Origin: Lachnospiraceae bacterium
Lineage (GTDB): Bacteria; Bacillota; Clostridia; Lachnospirales; Lachnospiraceae
NCBI GenBank assembly: GCA_017476665.1
Contig: JAFUZJ010000001.1
Coordinates: 1-64,000 of the forward strand
Length of the DNA stretch: 64,000 nucleotides
Direction of reading: 5' to 3'
The notes under the pieces are model-generated. The model ran no database searches and was not told where the DNA came from. It was given only the letters and a program-made list of their open reading frames with translations. Position 1 is the stretch's first letter. Each line of letters opens with the position of its first letter. The position numbers and the translations under genes are program-made. This document shows, in pieces, positions 30,062 through 36,873 of the stretch.

Positions 30062-30531
30062 TCAGATACCCCTTCCCGTAGATATCCTAAATTTTTTAGT
30101 TTCCGGATGTACTCATCACTACTGATACGAACCCTGGATTCTTCCAGCAATCTCTCATATTTTCGCTTTTTACTTCCCGTGAGAATTCGGATCAGATCAA
30201 TGATTGCACCGATTATCAACGCAAGACCTAACAACAGGATCACCGTCGGCAAAAGCCACTGCATAGAATCGGGTGTTCCAAGCATACGCATTCCAAACAG
30301 GTAAAATCCTCTCCACGCTATCAAAACGCCGATAATGAACAGAAAAATTCCGTTTGTTACTTTGAATTCTGCCTCCGGAATCCCTTCGATTGCCAACTCG
30401 TGACATCTTGGGTCTATGTATTCTTTCCCGCATTTTTTGCAGCATGCGACAGGACTTTTATATTTCCTTTCATATTTTTCATACTTGAGTAGTTTTCTTC
30501 CACAATTTTTACAATATATTTCGTATGCCAT
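30058..30531 (-). CDS. Zinc-ribbon membrane protein of unknown function
   Basis: 157 residues. Cysteines at YCKNCGRK and CCKKCGKEY form a zinc-ribbon-like pair near the N-terminus, and two membrane helices follow (about 62-82 and 90-112), then a basic tail. Part of a four-gene operon with overlapping or close ends. Confidence 0.7.
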   Translation of the reverse strand: MAYEIYCKNCGRKLLKYEKYERKYKSPVACCKKCGKEYIDPRCHELAIEGIPEAEFKVTNGIFLFIIGVLIAWRGFYLFGMRMLGTPDSMQWLLPTVILLLGLALIIGAIIDLIRILTGSKKRKYERLLEESRVRISSDEYIRKLKNLGYLREGVSE

Positions 30532-30589
30532 AATAATCCCTCTTGCTCTTTGTCAGTTCAATGTATAAATCTTCCGTCCGGATACCCGG

Positions 30590-31048
30590 CTACCCCTGCT
30601 CACCAAGCTTTGTACGCGCCAGACTCGCCACATTCAACGCCGGAACGAATCCACTGTCGATCTCCAGCGCGCTTTTTGCGTATGCATAAGCCTCTTCCGC
30701 TTCATTTTTATCCAGCAAAAGCGCCGCCAGGTTTGCGTATGCGTAGGCATTTTTACTGTTTACGCGAATTGCATTCCGATACGCATTTTCCGCAAGCTCA
30801 ATGCGGCCTGCGTTTTTATAATTGAGTCCCAGATTGGACCATGCCCGCGAGTTATTATTGTCATACATCAATAACTCCTCGTATGCTGCAATGGCCTCTT
30901 CATACCGATCCCTTTCCGAAAAACACACTGCGCGAAACATCAGTACGGCGCTATAATCCCCGGAAGAAGTACAAAGAGAGTGCAGGCTGTCCAGCAGGAC
31001 AACTGCATCGTCATAACGGTTATCATTATAAAGGGAAATCGCGCGCAT
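30590..31048 (-). CDS. Tetratricopeptide repeat protein
   Basis: 152 residues made of about four TPR units (AVLMFRAVCFSERDRYEEAI, NSRAWSNLGLNYKNAGRIEL, NAYAYANLAALLLDKNEAEE). TPRs bind partner proteins. Its ATG overlaps the TGA of the small membrane gene upstream, so translation is coupled. Partner unknown; the zinc-ribbon and membrane neighbours are candidates. Confidence 0.85.
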   Translation of the reverse strand: MRAISLYNDNRYDDAVVLLDSLHSLCTSSGDYSAVLMFRAVCFSERDRYEEAIAAYEELLMYDNNNSRAWSNLGLNYKNAGRIELAENAYRNAIRVNSKNAYAYANLAALLLDKNEAEEAYAYAKSALEIDSGFVPALNVASLARTKLGEQG

Positions 31049-31269
31049 CAGTAATTTTCGCGCCTTCCTGTCATCCTTGAACGCATCTCCTCAAAAATGC
31101 CGTTTCGTCTGCGAAAACCGAAGATCGCATAAATATAGATCACGATAACATATGCTCCCTTTATCAGCAGTTTTGTATTGGACGGATCGGTGATCAACGT
31201 AGCAATCTCTACTCCTACTATGAGGATCAAAATGATAATATACAATATCTTTAACTTAGATTTCGGCAT
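31048..31269 (-). CDS. Small membrane protein
   Basis: 73 residues with two hydrophobic helices (about 8-25 and 36-52) and a basic tail. First gene of the four-gene operon ending at 29447. Not recognised. Confidence 0.6.
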   Translation of the reverse strand: MPKSKLKILYIIILILIVGVEIATLITDPSNTKLLIKGAYVIVIYIYAIFGFRRRNGIFEEMRSRMTGRRENY

Positions 31270-31318
31270 ATCTGGTCTCCCGCCTGGATCTTATCCCTCA
31301 AACTATAACCCGACAAAA

Positions 31319-31350
31319 AAAGCATTAAAAATGTAGTATTTTTAATGCTT
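31319..31350 (-). terminator. Terminator of the interrupted tRNA-Arg gene
   Basis: AGCATTAAAAAT pairs with ATTTTTAATGCT over a 5-base loop and is followed on the minus strand by T7. It sits just beyond the tRNA fragment's 3' end. Confidence 0.85.
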
Positions 31351-31354
31351 GAAA

Positions 31355-31397
31355 CGTTGGTGAGGCGACTCGAACGCCCGATCTTTCGCTTAGGAGT
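31355..31397 (-). pseudogene. 3' half of tRNA-Arg(CCT), probable attachment site (left end of element)
   Basis: On the minus strand ACTCCTAAGCG holds the anticodon loop with CCT, followed by a variable loop, a good T arm (GGGCG TTCGAGT CGCCT) and CACCAACG as the acceptor's 3' strand plus discriminator. The 5' half is absent: bases before the anticodon loop do not pair with the 3' strand of the stem. Many integrases insert at tRNA 3' ends and leave such a scar at one end with an intact copy at the other. The chromosome continues to the left and the element to the right. Confidence 0.75.
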
Positions 31398-31399
31398 TA

Positions 31400-31703
31400 A
31401 ACTAAACCAAAAATTTTGAACATATTGTGTGTGTTCGCTCCCAGCAAAATCTCTGTTAAACAAAAAAGCCTTTTCTTTCTGGTTTTTTTGGAAAGCACTC
31501 ATTTTTATGTAACAACAAAGCATTTTTAATACTATTCAGTTTTTTTACTAATATTAGCATAATAATCAGCAAACCAGGTTATTACCATCGGTTCTTACAC
31601 CTTTTTATTAGCTACTGCATTATAATAGGAAGAAACTAATCTCAATTTCTATTATTCTCTAAATAATAGTAGCATAAATTCTTACTACAGACAAGGAGGG
31701 ACT
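31400..31703. other. AT-rich left end of the integrated element
   Basis: No gene is supported here. The stretch is AT-rich, with TATAAT at 31621-31626 and no good -35 element. GGAGGGAC precedes the first element gene. Integrase-binding arm sites may lie here but none can be identified by eye. Confidence 0.4.
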
Positions 31704-32876
31704 ATGGACTATCAGCTACAAGTGAAACAGATTGTAGATTACCCACGATGCCGCATTTATCGTGAGTTTATACGATCTTTAATGAAGGACAGGGACATCC
31801 GCACTACCGGATGTTCCTATTTATTTTACTACATGACACTATGCTCCTATGCAAACTTCCGCTCCTCTTACCGGAAACTGGAAGGAATATCCTACCTGAT
31901 AGAACCCGGGGAGTGGATCTGCCGTACTTCAGAGCTGTCGGAATGGTTTCGTGTCCGGTTTAAGCACCAGGCAATCTCCATTATGGATGATCTAGCGCGG
32001 CAGCAACTTATCATATACAGCAGACTGGGACGAGGAAATCTGATCAAATTCTCAATCTGCGACTGGAAAAAGCACAATACAGCCCTTGAATACAACTACC
32101 CATGTCTAAAGGATGTGGGGTTTTTCTTTTTTCCGGTCGCAAAAGTACATGAACTAATCAGCCTGGGGCGGTGTTCGGAAATGGACATAGTGCTGGATCT
32201 GTGGATACATGCCATTTACAATGACGAACAGGTTGAAGGCTCCGAGCTGGGACCGGTGGTTTATTTTCGGGACAATACCGGAAATCCGGTCTTAAACTAT
32301 GCGGATCTGGCTCTCAGATGGGGCATTTCCAAGGCTACTGTCTGCCGAATACTTAACAAATTACAGGATAAGGGCTATCTCAGCCTCATTTCCTTCACCG
32401 GCAGGCATGGAAGCATTATCTACCTGAAGAATTACCTTTCAACCATGTTCCAGATCAGTGATGTAATGATAGATAAGGAGGAGGTTTCCATGAAATTTCA
32501 GGTTCCGGTACATATTAAAGCTACCAAAGATCCTGTAAAGCACTTTATACAGGAGGAGCAGATCATCATAGCCGGCTCTGAGGACAGCGTTCCAAATGAT
32601 CCACTTAGCGTTTCAAAAAATGACATTCTCATCATGGTTGAAAAAGTGGCTCAGATTCTTGCCACACAAGGAATTCCATGCTGTGAATGTCCCAAAACAC
32701 AATATAAGTTATATCCATTATCCGACTGCAAAGAGCCTAAAGTATCTTACACTATGGAGATCTGCTGCTCAGGTCGGGATCCCGCCTACCGGTTTGAGCT
32801 GACCATATCACCGGCTTCCGATGCTGACTGTCCAGATAAGCAACAACAGACAAGAAAGGAAGAAAACCATGACTGA
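31704..32876 (+). CDS. Winged-helix protein, possible replication or regulatory protein of the element
   Basis: 390 residues. The first 130 look like an alpha-rich DNA-binding module, and residues about 195-250 a winged helix (YADLALRWGISKATVCRILNKLQDKG). The C-terminal 150 residues are unassigned. Ribosome site AAGGAGGGAC lies upstream. It is the first gene inside the element; that position often belongs to a regulator or replication protein. I cannot assign a family. Confidence 0.6.
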   Translation: MDYQLQVKQIVDYPRCRIYREFIRSLMKDRDIRTTGCSYLFYYMTLCSYANFRSSYRKLEGISYLIEPGEWICRTSELSEWFRVRFKHQAISIMDDLARQQLIIYSRLGRGNLIKFSICDWKKHNTALEYNYPCLKDVGFFFFPVAKVHELISLGRCSEMDIVLDLWIHAIYNDEQVEGSELGPVVYFRDNTGNPVLNYADLALRWGISKATVCRILNKLQDKGYLSLISFTGRHGSIIYLKNYLSTMFQISDVMIDKEEVSMKFQVPVHIKATKDPVKHFIQEEQIIIAGSEDSVPNDPLSVSKNDILIMVEKVAQILATQGIPCCECPKTQYKLYPLSDCKEPKVSYTMEICCSGRDPAYRFELTISPASDADCPDKQQQTRKEENHD

Positions 32877-33420
32877 AAAAAAAATTGAAATGTTAAAAGA
32901 ACAGGATAATCCTCTATTCCACGATACCTGGAAGCTCCTAAAAAACTACCGGGATGCTGTCTGGAACCTGGAGCTTGCCGTCCAGCAGGTGCGGAACTCC
33001 TTCGAGATCGAGTATGGGAATAGTATCGAGGAGTTTCTGGACTCTATGTACCTTGCCGGTGCGGACATTGGAGGCTCCAAGCTGGAAAGCTACGCAAAGA
33101 GTATTGAACGGAGCAATAAGATGCTGAATCTGCTCAACATGGCTGTTGACACCATGCGGACCAAGCACAAGCACGGGGAACAATACTACTGGATCCTGTA
33201 TTACAGCTATCTCTCCCCTCAGCAGCTCCAGAATACTGATGAGATCATAGAAAAGCTGGAACCCCATATCGTCAATATTTCCCGGCGAACCTACTACCGC
33301 AAGCGTCCAGAGGCTGTGCAGGCTCTCAGTGCTATCCTCTGGGGATACACCTCAAAAGACTGCCTGGAGATGCTGGACAGATTTTTTCCGGAGCATAGGG
33401 AAGAAAAGGCACAGAATTGA
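32869..33420 (+). CDS. Sigma-region-4/ArpU-like protein of unknown function
   Basis: 183 residues, helical, with a C-terminal stretch (SRRTYYRKRPEAVQALSAIL) resembling the helix-turn-helix end of phage late activators of the ArpU/RinA sort. The ATG overlaps the TGA of the upstream gene and has AGGAAG ahead of it, so the pair is coupled. It could activate the downstream transfer operon; this is inference. Confidence 0.55.
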   Translation: MTEKKIEMLKEQDNPLFHDTWKLLKNYRDAVWNLELAVQQVRNSFEIEYGNSIEEFLDSMYLAGADIGGSKLESYAKSIERSNKMLNLLNMAVDTMRTKHKHGEQYYWILYYSYLSPQQLQNTDEIIEKLEPHIVNISRRTYYRKRPEAVQALSAILWGYTSKDCLEMLDRFFPEHREEKAQN

Positions 33421-33449
33421 CATCAAATCCGAACAAAACGGCATAATAA

Positions 33450-33483
33450 TGCGATTTACACCGCATTTTCCCTATGCTACAAT
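33450..33483 (+). promoter_or_regulatory. Promoter of the conjugation operon
   Basis: TTTACA (33455-33460) and TACAAT (33478-33483) with exactly 17 bases between. The 14 bases TGCGATTTACACCG spanning the -35 box are identical to those of the Tad operon promoter at 54504, which suggests shared control. Confidence 0.75.
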
Positions 33484-33576
33484 GACCATGCTCATATTTA
33501 TGCCTGCATTCAGGCAGCCCCATACATCTGTTCACGCGGATGTTTTTTTATGCAGAAAATTTCTGCACACATGAAG

Positions 33577-33602
33577 GACCGGTGCCGTTTTTGGCGCCGG
33601 TT
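33577..33602 (+). promoter_or_regulatory. Leader hairpin ahead of the conjugation operon
   Basis: ACCGGTGCC pairs with GGCGCCGGT (one G-T) over GTTTTT, within a leader of about 140 nt; GCAGAAATTTCTGC-type symmetry lies just upstream. It could be an attenuator or an mRNA-stabilising stem. Confidence 0.4.
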
Positions 33603-33627
33603 CTATCACATTTTTAGGAGGTAAACA

Positions 33628-34020
33628 GTGAAAAATCAAGAAATCACCGAACTTGGGAACAAACTTCCCGCCAAAAAGAAGCTCCAATTACCCTGGGATA
33701 AGATCCTGATGGGCGCATCTGCATTCCTCTATGGATTTGCCCTATACACACAGCCGGTCTATGCCGACGATATGTGGACAAAAGCAGAGGCGATCATGAA
33801 GGATGTCTATGGCAAGATCCTCGGGATCTCCACCATTGCAGCTATCGTCTGTGCGTCCGTCGCCTTGCTTCTGATGAACTTCAGCAAGTCCGGCAAGACC
33901 GTGGACGAATCCAGGGCCTGGCTCAAGCGTATTGCAATTACCTGGGCGATCCTGAACGGACTCGGCTTTATCATGGCTTATATCACACCGTTTTTCAACG
34001 GCGGCAAGTGGACGGGCTGA
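33628..34020 (+). CDS. VirB2/Maff2-like conjugation membrane protein
   Basis: 130 residues: a cleavable-looking leader ending near VYADDMW (about residue 46), then two hydrophobic helices (about 68-90 and 103-125) separated by a basic loop. This is the plan of VirB2/TrbC-like pilin subunits and of the small Maff2-type proteins that open transfer operons of Clostridia conjugative elements. First gene behind the 33450 promoter, with GGAGG upstream. Confidence 0.7.
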   Translation: MKNQEITELGNKLPAKKKLQLPWDKILMGASAFLYGFALYTQPVYADDMWTKAEAIMKDVYGKILGISTIAAIVCASVALLLMNFSKSGKTVDESRAWLKRIAITWAILNGLGFIMAYITPFFNGGKWTG

Positions 34021-34036
34021 CAGGGAGGTGGCCTAA

Positions 34037-34747
34037 ATGGGAATACTTGACGGCATTGTAGAATGGATTGCCGAACAGGTCATGAGCGGACTGGATTTCA
34101 TCAACACATCCGTACTCGGCAGCCTTGGGTGTGACATGAACACATTTCTGCGGTATTTCCCGGCAGCCGAAAGCATGTATGGGATTATGGTTGCCACCGC
34201 TATCGGACTCACACTGCTCAACTGGGTATGGCAGCTGTTCAAGAACTTTGGCTTCATTGCAGGTGTGGAGGCGGAAGATCCCATCAAGCTCAGTATCCGC
34301 TCCGTCCTGTTCATCGGGCTGATCTATTACTGTGATGAGATCACAGACCTGATCTTAAAGATAGGCGGAACTCCTTATAGCTGGATACTGGATTCAGACC
34401 TGCCAGCCTTAAATTTTGCAAGCTTCAACTCCGCTGTCATCATGATCCTGCAGCTTTCCGCAAACCAGGCTGTTACACTGGTTGCACTGATCCTTGTACT
34501 GATCCTGGCCTGGAATTATCTGAAGCTTTTACTGGAAGCAGCAGAACGATATGTACTTTTGGGCGTCATCATTTATACTGCCCCCATTGCCTTTGCCACC
34601 GGTGCGTCCCAGTCCACCTCCAATGTGTTCAAATCCTGGTGCAGGATGTTAGCCGGACAGGTGTTCCTGCTGATCATGAACGCCTGGTGCCTGAAGCTGT
34701 TCACTACCATGGTTGGCACTTTCCTTGCCAACCCGTTATCACTGTAA
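34037..34747 (+). CDS. VirB6/TrbL-like conjugation channel protein
   Basis: 236 residues with about five membrane helices, matching the VirB6/TrbL proteins of Tn1549/CTn-type elements (the CD1112-like group). VirB6 proteins form the inner-membrane part of the DNA channel. Spacing to neighbours is short and GGAGG precedes the ATG. The next gene has a similar glycine-rich tail as that found in longer TrbL proteins, so the function may be shared between the two. Confidence 0.78.
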   Translation: MGILDGIVEWIAEQVMSGLDFINTSVLGSLGCDMNTFLRYFPAAESMYGIMVATAIGLTLLNWVWQLFKNFGFIAGVEAEDPIKLSIRSVLFIGLIYYCDEITDLILKIGGTPYSWILDSDLPALNFASFNSAVIMILQLSANQAVTLVALILVLILAWNYLKLLLEAAERYVLLGVIIYTAPIAFATGASQSTSNVFKSWCRMLAGQVFLLIMNAWCLKLFTTMVGTFLANPLSL

Positions 34748-34757
34748 GGAGGACACC

Positions 34758-35645
34758 ATGAAAAGAAAACTACGGAAATATTCCATATTTCTCAGTACAG
34801 CAATCCTCACCCTGTCTGTTCCCATGACAGTCCTGGCAGACAATGAGGCTGAACCGGATCCAAGGGCTGCCGCAGGAAACCTCTTTGTCTGGTTCCTATG
34901 TGCCATTGCGTTCCTGAAGGTGAGCCAAAAGATAGACAGTTTTATGTCCAGCCTCGGTGTAAATGTAGGAAGGACAGGCGGTTCCATGATGGCAGAACTT
35001 CTGATCGCCGCAAGAGGGCTCACATCCGCAAGAAATATAGTGGGCGGAGGCGGCTTTGGAGGCGGATTCTCCAGGGGTGGAGGCGGCATGGGAAATGCAT
35101 CACTTTTCGCCGGTGGACTTGCCGGAGCAGTTGGGCGCAGGTTTACCCAGAGTGCCATGAACACCATGACAGGACGCTCCAACAACCCGATCACCAGGCG
35201 GGCATTTGAGTCCTCCATGCGCCAGGGCGGAGATTTTGCCAACGGTGTCACCAGTGCTGTTGCCCAGGGAAATATCTCATATACCGGTTCCATGACCGGT
35301 CCCCAGGCAGCACAGGCGCTGTCTTCCTATCTGGGACACACGGGAATGGCGGATGCGCCTTCGTTTTCGGATGTGGAGATCGGCGGCGGGAGGATCATGG
35401 GGACGGAGACCTCTGTGAATCACCCTAATGGTGCTGCCTTCGGGATGTACTCCACGGATCAGTACATGGCTCCGGATGGGGAGTATGAAACCATCACTAC
35501 CGCTGACAATGCTACATGGTACAGGCAGTATGCAACGGATACGGTGGAACGGACACCTTATATGACAGGGGAAGGCAAGATTGCCTACCACGAGAATATC
35601 GTTCAGAAGCTCCCGAACCTTCCGAAAAGAAAGGACAGGGTATAA
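34758..35645 (+). CDS. Exported glycine-rich conjugation-operon protein
   Basis: 295 residues. Signal peptide or anchor at about 1-28 (ending TVLADNE), another hydrophobic segment (about 40-55), then a glycine-rich stretch (GGGGFGGGFSRGGGGMG) and a soluble tail. I take the ATG after AAGGAGG. Proteins with such tails accompany VirB6 in related elements; the exact role is unknown. Confidence 0.65.
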   Translation: MKRKLRKYSIFLSTAILTLSVPMTVLADNEAEPDPRAAAGNLFVWFLCAIAFLKVSQKIDSFMSSLGVNVGRTGGSMMAELLIAARGLTSARNIVGGGGFGGGFSRGGGGMGNASLFAGGLAGAVGRRFTQSAMNTMTGRSNNPITRRAFESSMRQGGDFANGVTSAVAQGNISYTGSMTGPQAAQALSSYLGHTGMADAPSFSDVEIGGGRIMGTETSVNHPNGAAFGMYSTDQYMAPDGEYETITTADNATWYRQYATDTVERTPYMTGEGKIAYHENIVQKLPNLPKRKDRV

Positions 35646-36857
35646 ATGGCTCAGAATGAAAATGAACAGCAGTCTTCTTTCTCCCGCATGGCTTCCGCTG
35701 CAGGCGCAGCCCGGGGGGCTGTGAAAGCCGGGAAAGCCCTTGCAAGTACAGCAAAAGGCGCCGCAGCCGGCCCGTATGGTGTGCTGGCGGCAGGATTATG
35801 GGAGAACCGTCACACCGTTGCCAAGATCACCGCAGCGTTAGGTACTCTCCTGCTCATCCCAGTTGCATACATTATGATGCTCCCGTCCCTGGTCTTTGGG
35901 AATGGCGGCCTGGATGATGTCCCAAGGGATGTCCTGCGGGATAACAACGTGATCATGGGCAATATCTCAGAAACAGAGAGTGCCATCGAAGAGATCCTGC
36001 AAAAAAAGCATAATGCGGTCATCAAAAAAATAGAGAACGAAGGCTCCCATCTGGGAAGGCACTGTGAATACAGCATCACCGACGAATTTGCAGACCGCAT
36101 CATTTATGAAAGCACGCTGATCATCTCACAATTTTGTGCCTCCACCGGCAACTACAAGGACATTAACCTGAAACAGCTGAAAAAAGTGCTGGATACAAAG
36201 ACGGAAAACATTTTTTCCTATACGGTCACCGTCACGGACAGGGAGGAAACGGATGAGAAGACAAAAAAGACCTATACTGTCCACCACTATGAATACACGG
36301 TGCATTACGCAGGCGACAGCTATTATGCGGACAACGTGTTTGAGCTTGATGAAACCAAAAAGACACTCGCGTCAGAATATGCCAAAAACCTGCACATTTT
36401 CCTCTTTGATACCGTTTATCAGGTCAAGTACAATCCAGACCTGCTCCCCGGAGAGACCGGTTCCGCAGCTGTGGAGCTTGCCCTGACAAAGCTGGGGACA
36501 CCTTACAGCCAGGAATACCGGAACCAGGAAGGATACTTCGACTGCAGCTCCTTCACTTACTGGGTCTATGACCAGTTAGGCTTAAACCTCTCCTATGGTG
36601 GCGCCAACACTGCGGCTGCCCAGGGACGGTTCATCATGGAGAATGACCTTGCGATTGCCTATGAGGATCTGGCACCCGGCGACCTGGTCTTCTATTCCTT
36701 TAAGGTCAACAACCGCTTCCTGAACATTGACCATGTTGCCATTTATGCGGGAGACGGGTATGTCGTGGACGCTTCCTTTTCCAAAAAGAAGGTCGTCCAC
36801 CGCCAGATCTACAACACCGGCAATATTGTCCTCTGCGGCAGACCATACAAAAACTGA
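35646..36857 (+). CDS. NlpC/P60 cell-wall hydrolase of the conjugation machinery
   Basis: 403 residues. A basic, Ala-rich N-terminus is followed by one membrane helix (about 61-83), a stalk, and a C-terminal NlpC/P60 domain from about residue 278. Its catalytic cysteine is in GYFDCSSFTYWVYDQL, the histidine in NIDHVAIYAG. It would cut peptidoglycan to let the transfer channel through. Same layout as CD1108-type proteins of C. difficile elements. Confidence 0.9.
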   Translation: MAQNENEQQSSFSRMASAAGAARGAVKAGKALASTAKGAAAGPYGVLAAGLWENRHTVAKITAALGTLLLIPVAYIMMLPSLVFGNGGLDDVPRDVLRDNNVIMGNISETESAIEEILQKKHNAVIKKIENEGSHLGRHCEYSITDEFADRIIYESTLIISQFCASTGNYKDINLKQLKKVLDTKTENIFSYTVTVTDREETDEKTKKTYTVHHYEYTVHYAGDSYYADNVFELDETKKTLASEYAKNLHIFLFDTVYQVKYNPDLLPGETGSAAVELALTKLGTPYSQEYRNQEGYFDCSSFTYWVYDQLGLNLSYGGANTAAAQGRFIMENDLAIAYEDLAPGDLVFYSFKVNNRFLNIDHVAIYAGDGYVVDASFSKKKVVHRQIYNTGNIVLCGRPYKN

Positions 36858-36873
36858 ATATTGGAGGTAACTC

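Noticed and set aside
31251-31523. 90-codon minus-strand frame
   Set aside because: It runs across the tRNA-Arg fragment and its terminator, so it cannot be a normal gene.
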